A stretch of 40,925 bases of DNA, from assembly GCA_002633005.1 (NCBI GenBank), contig NMRA01000446.1:1-40925 (forward strand). Direction: 5' to 3'. The stretch is from Phoronis australis (Eukaryota; Phoronida; Phoronidae). This document shows positions 23,501 to 30,559 of the stretch, piece by piece (position 1 is the first letter of the stretch; each line of letters starts with the position of its first letter). The notes beneath the pieces are model-generated. The model was not told where the DNA came from, did no database searches, and saw only the letters and a program-made list of their open reading frames with translations. A program made the position numbers and the translations under genes.

Positions 23501-26500
23501 ATCCTGAAATCGCATGGCAACCTGCAGACCGTTCAATCGAGCTCAGCAACAGATGAGACAGTAAACTGATGTATTTCTCAACATCCACCATTGAAATATG
23601 CAAAAGTTATTTTCCATATAGATACAAATGTTAGTTCATTCTGTTGACCAATGAGAAGGCATGTTACATGATCAAACCACAATGCTTACTTCCCTTGGAC
23701 TAGGAAAGAAGAGTGTAGTGTCGTCTTGAGAGGGGAGAACATACTTTACATTAGAGGAAGCAACCGAAAGCGGTGACAACTGCGATGGAGCCATGGAGGT
23801 ATTTATTCTTGGCATTGGCGAGGATTTCTATGTAATCTCTGGTAGAACGACCGGTTCCTTATTTGCACAGGTATTGCGTAAGTTTGCAGTTTGCCGAAGT
23901 TGGGTGGCACCACCCTAGAGATAAATGGGAACCTTTCCCGAGATGTACATGAATCAAGTTAACAGTTAAAAACTAGGTAAAAAATAATTCAGCAACAGGT
24001 TTACTTCCAAGGAGACTCGTTTATTAAACATGAGCAACGCGGAGCGTTGAAATGCGCGAAAGAATGCACCGCAAACGGTGTGCTTTCAGGGGTGTTTACA
24101 AAAATGGCAACTAGATGGCGCAGAATATGTCAAATCCATCCCAAAACTGGTATATGCCATCAAAGCTTATTTCTAAATATCATGAAAGTCCGAGGAAAGC
24201 AGAAGAAAGGAAATTGACACTAGGAGGCTAGAGACGCAAAAACATAACTGTCACTATTAGGGGCCACAGTAGATCATAACGCTAAATCGTCGTGAGAGAC
24301 CGTCCGGAGTTGGTATATGGTGTAACTCCGGACGGTCTGAGGCAACAGAAAATCACAGTTCTTCTGTGAGCCTACACCAGTTAGATAAACGAGAGTAGTT
24401 GTACTTGCCGCATTAGCTTCAGGTATCATTATCTCTTTTATGACATAAAATGTGTGACTGGGCAAAGCTTTTTCAAATTAGTGTACATAAACCAATAGAG
24501 CGTGAGACCCCTTAGGTCCCAGTCAAGTCCTCACGGCAATTCTACGTTATGGAAGTCATCGGAAAATTATCGTCAATCCTCCTATTCACACTAAGAACAT
24601 ATATAGCAATTTTCACAATCATCCCTAGAGCAGTTTGGTTGATACAGGAGTGGGCGACAAAAACAAACTCGAATACAGTAAAAATGGGCACTAGTTGGTG
24701 CAAAATACCTCGAATCCATCCCAAAACGGGATGATAGCGTCATATCACTAATAGATGCATAACTTCGAAATTTTATACAATCTGTTGAGGACCTCCGAAG
24801 ATAACAGAGTTAAACTGAAAAACTAAAATTGCCACTACGGGTCGCACCAGTAGTCAGAGAGATCCAAATTTCGTCGTCATCCGTCATGGGCTTCATAGAA
24901 ACACATCTGCCAAATCTCATCAAGAACCTGTGAGGGGTTTGGCAGATACAGCTGCGGACGTCGGACGACAGACGCCGGACGCCCAGACAGAGATGACGGC
25001 AATATGCTCCTACATGTACCAATATGTGGGCGCATAAAAACATCACAAACCATGTAAAAGGCAACAAAACTAGTGGTGGGGAGAAGTGAACAAAGAATTG
25101 TCTGCTTTCAAGCGATTCCAGAGGAAAAACTGACGGCAACTGTTTTATAGGTATCATGAACAATGTAACTCCAACTACACCTCTGTTGTGTGTAGCATTA
25201 TTGTAATTAAGGGTTTGTTACACCTCTGTTGTGTATAGCATTATTGTCAAAATAAATATTGATTAAGTAATTAGTTAGAATAGATGAATTTCAAGTTGCC
25301 AAAAAGTTGTTCATATGTACTTTTAAATCATGAGGTCAGACTTGTTGACATGTACTTTAACGTCAAATCTATTTTTAGATGGTGTTTACAACTTTGGATT
25401 CTGGGGTCAAAGTACCTAGAGATTCTAGAAAATTCTGAGAACAAACTGTAACAGTCAATGATATGGTTGGATATGATCATGTGGTTTTGACTAACCAATC
25501 ACTAAATAAGTACAATGTTATTGTATGGGCTGAAGTCAAAAACAAATTCAGATGCGCTATAGTAGTTGAAGCATAAAGACTTGCTACAGTGTACAAAGGA
25601 AATTGTACAACAGAGCCATCTCGTGGAAGATTCTAGAAAGGATCTTGGCAAGGGCAAGGGTTAACGAACAGGAATTTAACTAAGAGCTTGTCACTTGCAT
25701 CGTGGGTAGTAAGATACTAGCTGGAGTGTTGCGTCACCAGAGACTGGGACCAGCAAGAAGAATCACGTGGGTAGAAGACACTGCCTGCAAGTGTTGCATC
25801 ACCAGAGACGGTGATCAGCAAGTACACTGTCACAATACAGTGTGTGTAGTTCGAAGATTCACCAACAGGACAGTCATCTAACAAGTAGAGAGTCCTAGCT
25901 TGGATAGCAGATAAGACATTTGGCTATTTTGGTTGATTGATTGAAGTAATCTCTAAAGAGGGCACTAGCGTAGTTTCTCTTCTTTGTAGTTGATTACTTA
26001 ATTAACAATAGGTTTCACTTGTCTAATTAGGGGTTATCATATAATAAATTAATTACTGAATTTGATTATTCACTCTCCATCTACACACAATCTCAAAGCA
26101 AAGCTACCTTTTAAACAAACCAACAATCAATCTCTGATAATTATTATGATTAAGGGCCTGCTACACCAGTGTGATCCAAGAACGAGAACCTGTTAACGAT
26201 GTGCAGAGTTTAATTTCGACTATAAAAAACTTTATAGGCTGAGTTTTAATGGATCAGAGTTGTGACATGAATGAGCCCACGGTTATAGTGCAGGTTTGGC
26301 TCGGCATATGCCTGGTGCATTAACTGTGAATGAACTACAAGCTTAAACATCTAAAATTATTCATATCTCGAAAATATATCAGCCAATTAATTATTGAACA
26401 AGGTTGATAACCCCATGAGTAGCAAATTTCATTAGAAGCATTGTTCAGAATCTACAACAGTATTGGCTTCACTTGATTGACTTCGCCAAGATATGGATTG

Positions 26501-29500
26501 CTTTGTAAGCTGGAAGTCCTGATGGAGGACCAATCAAGTGGCTCAGCTGGTTGCCAGGTGGAACCGGGGGAACCGGTGGAACCGGTGAAGTCCATCAAGT
26601 GCAGAAAGTTCACTATAAAATTAAAATTTGCGTGAAATTTCTCATTCAGATTTGTCTGCTTTAGGAGTACATCAAAAAGTGTTTATTAAGTACAGGAGGC
26701 ACGAGTGAATTAAAACAAAACTAACCAGGAATGTCTGTGAACAGTGGTTGAATATTTTGAGGTAGGGCTGCAGCACGTCGAAGTGAAATGCATTTGTCAG
26801 CAATCTCCTGTCTCGAAACCATCTCCCGCCTCTCGACGTTATCAAACCCTCACCTAAGAATAAACGTGAACATATAATGAAGACTTGCTGAGATGTGACA
26901 CACAGCATAATCATGTCTGATGGAAAGAAATCCACGTTAAGTAGTACGCCCACTGTGACGAGTCTCGTTCATTACTATCGATGACATCCGGAACTCATCA
27001 TTTCGTAGCTCTCTCGGTGGGCGTATTTCTCAAATGTGTATAATTAACACTCAGTTACCTGAATTATGGAGAAACTCGAGCAGAAATTCGTGTCCATTCT
27101 TTCTATACTGCATAAATAAATAGCTAACCATACTCTATAATTTTAAAAGTTACATGACATAGTTTCAAACATTAATTATGTCCAATTAAGAAACATTGTC
27201 GCCTACGAAAATATGACGCAGTGTTCCGGCAGCCGACTAGAAATGAGCTTTGTCACAGAGGCATGCTGCAAGTATGGCGGAGGTGAAACTTTGTTTACGC
27301 GTGTGGATAATTAATTTCAAAGATCAGACAACGACAAAAGCGAACTCGGAATTATACTAATCATGATAGTTTGCATTCTGGTCATGCGCAGAAAAAAAAC
27401 GTCTATTTGCAAAGATCGACATTCCCTGGCTGGTGGTATACACGTGCAACCAGAACCCCAGTTTCACTTCATATACCCCCTGTAAGCATGTCATGCTGAA
27501 ATAGATGTGTGCACCAAATTCTAACTCATGAACGTTGGCTGTGCTCGTATAGGGTGGGAAGAATAGGGATTTTGGAAATGTCATTTAAGATTGACTGCGT
27601 CACTCTGACTGGTCATGTACGGGAGAATAGCTGGCTTTGGAAACCATTCAAAATCTTTCATACGGTGATGAGTGAAAAAACTGTTGGAGGAACGTCTAGT
27701 GGTGGAACGTAACTTGATTCGATAATCGGATGATTTATCATGTGTTGAAGTAGAATAACAGCAAACACCTTCCAATTTTAAAATGTTTGACAATCTTTCG
27801 CTAACAATTCAAAGGTAGTGATATGTATATCACAACGCACATATCTTACCTAGCCAAGGCTTCAAGAAATCGTAAACCGCGCCCTTGCCGTCCGATCTTT
27901 TCAAGATAATCTTTATCACGTCTGGGTGGTAAGTGACGAGCACGCCGCGGGCGGGTCCGATCCACATTGCATGACAATACTTGAATTCTTTGACAAATGG
28001 CATAAGGAAGTTGTCCATGCAGTCACAGTTGAAGCGTTTGTACTAAATTGAGAACATTCTTGTATTTACTTCTACGTGCAGACAACGGTAAAATTACGGT
28101 CCTCGCTCACCTAAAGTAAAAGTTCCTGAGGAGTTTATCAACATGGGGGACATCTACCTGCACGTCACCACCAGCTACAGCTGGCTACAACTCCATACCG
28201 AATACCCACCAACTACAGCCGCGTGGTCACAATACACTCCATAGCGAGTACCCACCAACTACAGCCGCTTGGTCACAATACACTCCATACTGAGAACCCA
28301 CCAACTACAGCCGCCTGGTCACAATACACTCTATACCGAGTACCCACTGACTACAGGCACCTAGTCACAATACACACCATACTGAGTGCCCATAAACTAC
28401 AGCCGCCAGGTCACAATACACTCCATAGCGAGTTCCCACCAACTACAGCCGCCTGGTCACAATACACTCCATACCGGGTACCCACCCGCCAACTACAGCC
28501 GCGTGGTCACAATACTCTCCATACCGGGTACCCACCAACTACAACTGCCTGGTCACAAAACACTCCATACAGAGTATCCACCAAGTCAGACTTTCCCATT
28601 TGTTACAAAATCAAAGCTGAAACAAAAAGAAATTGTTGTTATCTGCAATTTTTTTCATTGGCAAAACTACAGGGCCCGGGATTAGGAGACGTGACCAGAA
28701 AAAATAAAGCCTTTGTTTTTCGGATCCACGCACTATCAAGACTATCAATTTATTGAGTAGTACTTTTCTGAAAACATAAGCCAGATGCATATACCTTTGC
28801 AACACTTAATTTCCACCATATCTGAAATTGAGCATTGAATTTTATTAGGATATTCTCAAAATTGTAAAGTATTGAGAAATTTTCACTTTAAAAATGAACT
28901 TCAGCATTTCTCGCTATCACCTTGACAATGAGGTTAAGGTTGACAAATTCAAATGGCACTCGGGGAAAATCCACCCACATCCTTAAACAAAATATGAACA
29001 AAATTTCAAGCAACCTTTTTAAAATATTGCGCCAAAAACATTTTCACTCGTGGTAAGCCTTATTTTCTCATTTTTTTCTTATGTTGTGCCTGTTTGCCCA
29101 GTAGCTTTTGCCATTCAGATATTAATCTTAAAAGTCATTTTGACTACTTCATATCAAAAATAATGTAAAACATTCCTCCCAGACAAGTAAAAAGTAACCT
29201 TGCTTAATCTTCATTAAAATCGGTACACAATGAGTTTTAATGCATTCTCAAATGATAGCCTTTCAACGTGACGTGAACTTTTTTCAAAATATATAGAACA
29301 CTTTTTCATGATTCTAAGCTACACTTGACTGAAAAAATCTTCAATAATTTGATTACTTTTTCCACACCCCTCGAAACACTACGAAAAATACTCCGACGAA
29401 TGTTATGCATGCAAACACAGTTTTGATCAGATTTAAGATAAAATATTTTGTAACTTGAGCTAAACCGTTTCAACTTTTTGTCCATCTGCCAAGGATTTCT

Positions 29501-30326
29501 TACTCGGGGAGTTGGAGTGGTACTTGGAGTGGGTGTATAATCTTCATCTACCGCATGTAACAGAAATGCGTTTCTCAGCTTATGATTGGCTAAGTGCTGT
29601 TGGTTACAATGACTTCCACTGCTCAATATAAGTGACAGTTTTATCCATATTAACTTCGTTTTTAAGGAGAATGTGCAACTTAAACGTTGGAACTTTTTAA
29701 ATGACGAATTGGAAATACAAGGTAGAAAATTGTCAAGCGGAAATAGTCCACTCACGAAATGTTTTGCCACAAACAATTGACTATTAACTAAGATAAACCT
29801 CTAAGTTTAAAAATTACAAGTTCAGCAGCTGTATATTAAACTAGGGTGAACTCTATTTGTCACGAATTGGAAAATGTCAGGACTGTTTTGGATAGAGTTT
29901 GATAGTAATTGATACTGTACAGGCAATGAATTTCACGTCAAGGGCGTAGCTAGCCATATTATTTGTACAAGACCAACAAACCATGTGGTTGTGATTCATT
30001 TTGTGGCTGTGACATTGGTGTGCACTATTTTTATCATATTTTGAAAAATAAATTATAATTAAAAAATAGTTTAGAGTTTCACTTTTCATTTTTGTGTACG
30101 AGTCATGTATGCATTTGTGTACATGGTTGCTTCGACCCTGCACCTGCCAAGCAACTACCTTTAGTATGTCTACTGAGCCCCACAACCAGTGTCTCTTGAT
30201 CTGCGGAAAATGTTGAAGACTTTCTTCGTTCCGCGCCCTCTGGCGAAGAAGTAGTGTTATTTTGTGCACCAACCATGCTGTCACACAACACACAACAGCG
30301 CCGAAGATGAGGCTTGCATTTAACAT
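2341..30326 (-). CDS. CYP4: Cytochrome P450 family 4 gene, 12-exon model
   Basis: Whole-gene entry; the exons are listed separately. The product is a microsomal heme-thiolate monooxygenase of the CYP4 family, whose known members oxidise fatty acids and related lipids at or near the omega end using electrons from cytochrome P450 reductase; the substrate of this one cannot be inferred. The 545-residue model has an N-terminal membrane anchor (about 7-27), WxxxR (W132, R136), TLDSL (about 198), [13 protein letters not shown] (320-332), ExxR (E386-R389), NPERF (439-443) and FSAGPRNCIG (459-468, Cys466 ligating heme). Usual CYP4 length is about 500-525. All exon junctions have GT-AG ends and compatible phases. 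Residue 327 is Ala where many CYP4 enzymes have the Glu that bonds covalently to heme. Eleven exons are solid; the last is tentative. The subfamily was not determined. Confidence 0.88.
3829..4865 (+). repeat. ~280-bp tandem array, about 3.6 copies
   Basis: Units begin with TTTAGTNACCAGTGACNTG near 3830, 4109, 4379 and 4687, then CACATGGAATTGTTTTTGTG and GGTACCTCGAATGTATGAGC. Each unit has a second, related GGTACCTCGAATATC half about 130 bp on, followed by CTCAAATTTTCA and CGTGGTTGA-ATTTTTGGGG. So the array looks like a dimer-based satellite. The last copy is truncated. Confidence 0.85.
5225..5314 (-). pseudogene. Probable Penelope-like element C-terminal scrap
   Basis: The minus strand reads [20 protein letters not shown] then QSQTWDRIL. 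The pattern 'I..NPxLNxxGGxRxNxxxTWDxxL' is that of the C-terminal tail after the GIY-YIG domain in many Penelope-like or related elements. It is a short fragment with no catalytic motif present; assignment is from remembered pattern. Confidence 0.35.
5975..6041. repeat. 20-bp palindromic repeat beside a MITE end
   Basis: GAGACAACATGTTGTCCCCC occurs twice in tandem (5975-5994, 5995-6014); each holds the 14-bp palindrome GACAACATGTTGTC. At 6026-6041 follows CCTAGGTCCGCCACTGG, the terminus shared with other MITEs here. Probably the right part of a GC-rich element beginning somewhere after 5800. Confidence 0.7.
6466..6805. repeat. 180-bp tandem duplication
   Basis: CGTATGCTATTTTCCATTTG begins at 6466 and again at 6646, and similarity continues through ACATTTACAAACGTCCA and ACATGAAATTGAAAC to CTTTTCCTAGG. 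Copies differ by scattered substitutions and small indels. No coding content. Confidence 0.92.
7030..8540. repeat. Interspersed repeat array, copy 1 (CTCF-like motifs)
   Basis: Imperfect units of about 120-250 bp, each with a block like 'aca-cat-ctgnnaa', 'gatacagaggaaa' and then CCACTAGGGGGC. Good motif copies are at 7460-7473, 7587-7600, 8081-8094 and 8319-8332, all on the plus strand. The right end has GACGGCAATATGC, a CCACAT/ATGTGG hairpin and GCACATAAAAAC, shared with the copy at 24967-25037. Confidence 0.78.
8746..8811 (-). CDS. CYP4: CYP4 exon 11: heme-ligand cysteine, L-helix
   Basis: After ATTTTACAG it completes Arg464 and reads [21 protein letters not shown], ending CAAAG|GTAGGTG in phase 2. 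Cys466 is the thiolate heme ligand; the L-helix follows. A stop must lie in a further exon, because the frame is cut by the donor. Confidence 0.95.
8812..9184 (-). other. CYP4 intron 10
   Basis: 373 bp, phase 2, splitting the Arg codon in the middle of the heme loop. Nothing else seen. Confidence 0.8.
9185..9267 (-). CDS. CYP4: CYP4 exon 10: PERF region and heme loop, part 1
   Basis: After TCAACTTTTCAG it reads [12 protein letters not shown], then [10 protein letters not shown] and the first two bases of Arg464, ending CCGAG|GTACGTG. This is the third conserved P450 Arg region and the beginning of the heme-binding loop. Confidence 0.96.
9268..9850 (-). other. CYP4 intron 9
   Basis: 583 bp, phase 0. 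A 19-bp tandem repeat (9298-9354) lies just 31 bases upstream of the exon 10 acceptor, in the usual branch-point region. Confidence 0.75.
9298..9354. repeat. 19-bp tandem repeat, three copies
   Basis: Unit AAAGGTCAGGGTCCCATGC; copies at 9298, 9317 and 9336 with few differences. Abuts the 3' splice region of intron 9. Confidence 0.93.
9851..10046 (-). CDS. CYP4: CYP4 exon 9: K-helix ExxR
   Basis: After AAATCTTTTAG it reads [20 protein letters not shown], then [31 protein letters not shown] and HIWEDPN, ending CCCAAC|GTGAGT in phase 0. Glu386 and Arg389 form the invariant ExxR pair that stabilises the heme core. Confidence 0.96.
10047..10628 (-). other. CYP4 intron 8
   Basis: 582 bp, phase 2 (splits Trp371). 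Nothing further recognised. Confidence 0.75.
10629..10758 (-). CDS. CYP4: CYP4 exon 8: I-helix oxygen-activation site
   Basis: After TTATTTTAAG it completes Gly328 and reads [19 protein letters not shown], then [16 protein letters not shown], ending ACTTG|GTAAGC in phase 2. Thr331/Thr332 of AGHDTT form the oxygen-binding groove of P450 I-helices. Confidence 0.95.
11619..13244. repeat. Internal inverted repeat pair in the TTAA element
   Basis: AGTGTAGTACAATAG followed by AGTTCACT at 11619-11643 recurs inverted at 13217-13244 (AGTGAACACTGCTATTGTACTACACT). About 22 of 25 bases agree. The left arm lies about 80 bp upstream of the THAP ATG. It may mark a nested element or a duplicated promoter segment. 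Confidence 0.7.
11722..11823 (+). pseudogene. THAP-domain first exon of transposase (partial)
   Basis: ATG GCG AAG starts a 34-codon exon ending AGAAAG|GTAAGG, a strong donor, phase 0. The peptide has [14 protein letters not shown] and [16 protein letters not shown] zinc fingers start with Cys-x(2-4)-Cys and a conserved F-x-FPKD-x-x-x-(R)-x-x-W; the FPKD and the first Cys are present, while the second expected Cys position reads Tyr or Asn, suggesting decay. THAP domains bind DNA and occur at the N-terminus of Kolobok and P-type transposases. The next exon, which should open with Trp and lead to the distal zinc ligands, was not located. Confidence 0.62.
14497..14514. repeat. 18-bp perfect palindrome
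   Basis: CGAGATCTCGAGATCTCG is its own reverse complement and also a tandem of CGAGATCT. Located between the TTAA element and exon 7. Confidence 0.9.
14903..15038 (-). CDS. CYP4: CYP4 exon 7: start of I-helix
   Basis: Between TTTTTTAATCCAG and TTTGCTG|GTAGGTA, phase 1. It encodes [10 protein letters not shown], the [18 protein letters not shown] block strongly conserved in CYP4, and [10 protein letters not shown], the first half of the 13-residue CYP4 I-helix signature. Ala327 stands where the heme-bonding Glu would be. Confidence 0.95.
15219..15292. repeat. 37-bp direct repeat with CRE-like motif
   Basis: Two identical abutting 37-bp copies (15219-15255, 15256-15292). Each contains TTACGTCA, whose reverse complement TGACGTAA is a CRE/ATF-type site. 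Recent duplication; intronic regulatory function is only a possibility. Confidence 0.92.
15635..15738. repeat. 26-bp tandem repeat, four copies
   Basis: Unit TAGTGWGGTGGGACGCAGG followed by ACAAAGG; copies begin at 15635, 15661, 15687 and 15713. They alternate GTGTGG and GTGAGG, so a 52-bp dimer may be the expanding unit. Confidence 0.95.
15803..15940. repeat. 46-bp tandem repeat, three copies
   Basis: Units start at 15803, 15849 and 15895 with CTRAYTAGTGYACCACATT and end GGGACTGAAGCGT or similar. The last unit ends directly at the TCT flank of the MITE. The period equals that of the unrelated minisatellite in intron 1. Confidence 0.9.
15943..16100. mobile_element. MITE with CCAGWGGCGGAT ends
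   Basis: 158 bp from CCAGAGGCGGATCCAGGA to TAAATCCGCCACTGG; the ends are inverted copies apart from a few bases. TCT flanks both sides (15940-15942 and 16101-16103), a possible 3-bp target duplication as made by PIF/Harbinger-type elements. Single ends of the same type occur near 1385-1402, 6026-6041 and 34551. No coding capacity. Confidence 0.65.
16552..16687 (-). CDS. CYP4: CYP4 exon 6: helices F-G region
   Basis: Starts after GTGTACTTTACAG and ends GAACTG|GTATGTT, phase 0. It encodes [16 protein letters not shown], then [18 protein letters not shown], the counterpart of the CYP4 VHxxxxxVIKxRRxxL block. The open frame continues further upstream, but this acceptor gives the phase and alignment required by exon 5. 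Confidence 0.88.
16688..17609 (-). other. CYP4 intron 5
   Basis: A 0.9-kb intron, phase 2. AT-rich; nothing further recognised. Confidence 0.7.
17610..17672 (-). CDS. CYP4: CYP4 exon 5, 63 bp
   Basis: A very small exon between TCTATTTTCAG and GCCGT|GTGAGTC, encoding [20 protein letters not shown] with split codons at both ends (Ser216, Val237). HPYLNAV matches the CYP4 NPYIKAV block. The phases fit exon 4 and exon 6 only with these splice sites. Confidence 0.9.
19548..20190 (-). pseudogene. Decayed copy of a repeated Cys-rich invertebrate gene family
   Basis: Two separated pieces, read on the minus strand. The first (about 20210-19900) reads KDLVA, a stop, then [16 protein letters not shown] and later [13 protein letters not shown] and [10 protein letters not shown]; this matches the pattern DLVA(x)EAKYHxxC...NRKTK in a family repeated in many marine invertebrate genomes. 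The second (about 19700-19548) reads [14 protein letters not shown] then [12 protein letters not shown], like that family's C-terminal metal-binding block. The long middle part is missing and a TAA replaces the expected codon before EAKC. Family recalled from its pattern; no name is assigned. Confidence 0.5.
20192..21226 (-). CDS. RNase H domain ORF of mobile-element origin
   Basis: A 344-codon frame whose annotated start is TTG; the open frame begins near 21256. Residues about 140-265 form a type I RNase H fold with every catalytic residue: Asp146 (VATDGSFDG), Glu186 ([11 protein letters not shown]), Asp212 (ATDSMAVL) and Asp259 (ERADYLAG), with His249 in VPGHAG. RNase H cleaves RNA in RNA:DNA hybrids and is carried by many retroelements. 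No reverse transcriptase or endonuclease motif is seen in the N-terminal 140 residues. The C-terminal part ([24 protein letters not shown]) resembles repeated invertebrate RNase H proteins. It lies in CYP4 intron 4 on the same strand, is unusually long for a relic, and its element class is uncertain. Confidence 0.75.
   Translation of the reverse strand: MQQQSENVVGRPDLITFILVSTLGGNLVLSMLHSQVKTALDRCVNPVPATETYGLRPRPFRNVSHHRLGRCSWTIAAVNATMGLIGEHMIAQDAAWLPVQELGEEPNVIIAFNREAREWPPGVAQALCRQQWRDLGCINAIIVATDGSFDGETNRAGGGYQIRCANNVIAVGSGCHHVYTSSTRMEFEAIQRALTKLSLLDLENHTIIFATDSMAVLMKVQSGNLPANWGVFRLRHPHHVVIWSFVPGHAGVLINERADYLAGSCTTNQPLYLYSADVKLLARKRNLEQTASQLAGFNDGSRLLAAGIIYGHAAKSHKKSRDRVLSNQMLTGNVSPEYANEIQR
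21260..21624 (-). pseudogene. Probable upstream part of RNase H element, frameshifted
   Basis: Just upstream of the RNase H ORF, another minus-strand frame reads [17 protein letters not shown] and then runs out of frame near 21260. Further upstream an open frame contains [15 protein letters not shown] and [12 protein letters not shown]. These look like the N-terminal part of the same mobile-element protein broken by a frameshift, but I infer this from position and style, not from a firm family match. Confidence 0.35.
22085..22310 (+). repeat. Dispersed G-rich repeat, copy 1
   Basis: Diverged copy of the sequence at about 37310-37510. Both begin with a G-run, then GAAGTGG-AAAAAGG, CACCTCA/TACCTCA-TGAAACAAAAA, CGARAAACGA and a T-run followed by AGTAAAGG. 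No coding region was found. Family unknown. Confidence 0.6.
22434..22561 (-). CDS. CYP4: CYP4 exon 4: TLDSL segment
   Basis: Lies between TATATTTTCTAG and GACTC|GTAAGTCC. It encodes residues 174-215 plus two bases of Ser216. [18 protein letters not shown] is the counterpart of the CYP4 SLMTLDSLxKCAFS block. Phase 0 in and phase 2 out match exons 3 and 5 exactly. The exon is too short to stand out as an open frame and was found by motif. Confidence 0.92.
23199..23299. mobile_element. 83-bp foldback MITE with 9-bp target duplication
   Basis: GTCTGAATA stands at 23199-23207 and again at 23291-23299. Between them is an 83-bp unit (23208-23290) starting CTCGCTGGTT and ending with its exact complement AACCAGCGAG. 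At its centre is an 18-bp perfect palindrome, GCCAGCACGCGTGCTGGC (23244-23261). Terminal inverted repeats plus a 9-bp direct duplication are the hallmarks of a transposed element; a 9-bp duplication is typical of Mutator-like transposases. It is too small to encode anything. Confidence 0.85.
24090..25045. repeat. Interspersed repeat array, copy 2 (CTCF-like motifs)
   Basis: Shares sequence and order with 7030-8540: AAATGGCAACTAGATGGCGCAG at 24102, further G/CACTAG-type motifs near 24222, 24688 and 24832, 'gatacag' and 'aaacacatctgccaa' blocks, and a conserved right end with GACGGCAATATGC, a CACAT/ATGTG hairpin and GCATAAAAAC. The two arrays are diverged members of one family. Confidence 0.75.
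24297..24338. repeat. Perfect 15-bp inverted repeat hairpin
   Basis: AGACCGTCCGGAGTT at 24297-24311 and its exact reverse complement at 24324-24338 are separated by 12 bases. The arms are GC-rich in AT-rich flanks, so the hairpin should be stable. It lies inside the repeat array; no equivalent was seen in the array at 7030-8540. Confidence 0.9.
25170..26170. repeat. Possible LTR-like element
   Basis: The left edge has two near-identical 29-bp copies of TACACCTCTGTTGTG... at 25176-25204 and 25219-25247. A motif ATTAAGGG-TTGTTACACC at the left edge recurs as ATTAAGGG-CTGCTACACC at 26149-26167. Inside, GTGTTGCRTCACCAGAGAC occurs twice (near 25727 and 25792). TG...CA-type ends about 940 bp apart would suit a solo LTR, but no target duplication, primer site or coding region was identified. 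Confidence 0.3.
26547..26588. repeat. Short 9-bp tandem (GGTGGAACC-like)
   Basis: About four imperfect copies of a GTGGAACCG unit in succession inside intron 3. Simple-sequence expansion; no function suggested. Confidence 0.6.
26726..26883 (-). CDS. CYP4: CYP4 exon 3: helix C with WxxxR
   Basis: Starts after TTCTTAG, completing the split Gly codon, and ends TTCCTG|GTTAGT in phase 0. It encodes [17 protein letters not shown], then [17 protein letters not shown]. The WxxxR pair (W132, R136), which contacts a heme propionate in P450s, is intact. Confidence 0.92.
27850..28042 (-). CDS. CYP4: CYP4 exon 2: helix A / beta-1 region
   Basis: Begins after CTCAATTTAG with TAC AAA CGC and ends at CTAG|GTAAGAT in phase 1. 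It encodes residues 57-120 plus the first base of Gly121. The conserved features are [13 protein letters not shown], the [14 protein letters not shown] strand and helix segment, and FLKPWLG at the end, the same order as in other CYP4 proteins. Confidence 0.9.
28043..30158 (-). other. CYP4 intron 1
   Basis: A 2.1-kb intron, phase 0, between VDILK and YKRFN. It holds the 46-bp minisatellite at 28166-28582. The rest is AT-rich with no recognised gene. Confidence 0.75.
28166..28582. repeat. 46-bp minisatellite, about nine copies
   Basis: The unit begins CCACCAACTACAGCCGC and continues GGTCACAATACACTCCATAC. Copies start at 28206, 28252 and 28298, giving a 46-bp period; the outer copies are more diverged. 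Because 46 is not a multiple of three and no plus-strand frame of the unit has a stop, a 177-codon plus-strand frame runs through it and cycles through three peptide readings. That is a product of the repeat, not evidence of a gene. Confidence 0.93.
30159..30326 (-). CDS. CYP4: CYP4 exon 1: start codon, membrane anchor
   Basis: Encodes residues 1-56 and ends in phase 0 at CTAAAG|GTAGTT. It opens with Met-Leu-Asn, has a hydrophobic stretch ([14 protein letters not shown]) typical of a microsomal P450 signal anchor, a basic turn (RQRAR), and the family's HWLWGS segment where other CYP4 proteins have GHWLWGH. This ATG was chosen because it places the anchor at the N-terminus. The sequence just upstream reads TTTTTTGTAG, so a 5' non-coding exon spliced here is possible. 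Confidence 0.82.
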
Positions 30327-30559
30327 TGGCTGGGTTTCTCTACAAAAAACAAGAAATCGTTATATCAAAGATACCCACCTCGGAGGCCATGCAGAGTCTA
30401 AGCTTGGTACTCATATCTGATAGGGGGTCACAATGTCATCCTTTCTACAAATTTTAAGATTCTTGATTTGACTTCTGAACCAAAATGCTCGTGAATGATC
30501 CTTTTCACTTTAACTTTCCACTTTATTCAACACGACAATAAGCGACCGGGGTGAGCCAA

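Larger units (their letters stand above)
22562..26725 (-). other. CYP4 intron 3
   Basis: A 4.2-kb intron, phase 0. It contains the foldback element at 23199-23299, the CTCF-motif repeat array at about 24090-25045 with a perfect hairpin, an LTR-like stretch at about 25170-26170, and a short GGTGGAACC-type tandem near 26570. No host exon was found inside it. Confidence 0.75.

Noticed and set aside
23420-23600. Minus-strand [17 protein letters not shown] resembling a P450 segment
   Set aside because: No splice sites fitting and no TLD; chance similarity.
23784-23834. Plus-strand [16 protein letters not shown], signal-peptide-like start
   Set aside because: Stops after 16 codons; no downstream exon recognised.
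27274-27360. Plus-strand ATGGCGGAGGTG frame ([11 protein letters not shown])
   Set aside because: Only 28 codons, no domain, inside CYP4 intron 2 or its flank; insufficient support.
28190-28582. CRISPR-like regular repeats
   Set aside because: Units are contiguous with no unique spacers, in animal DNA; an ordinary minisatellite.
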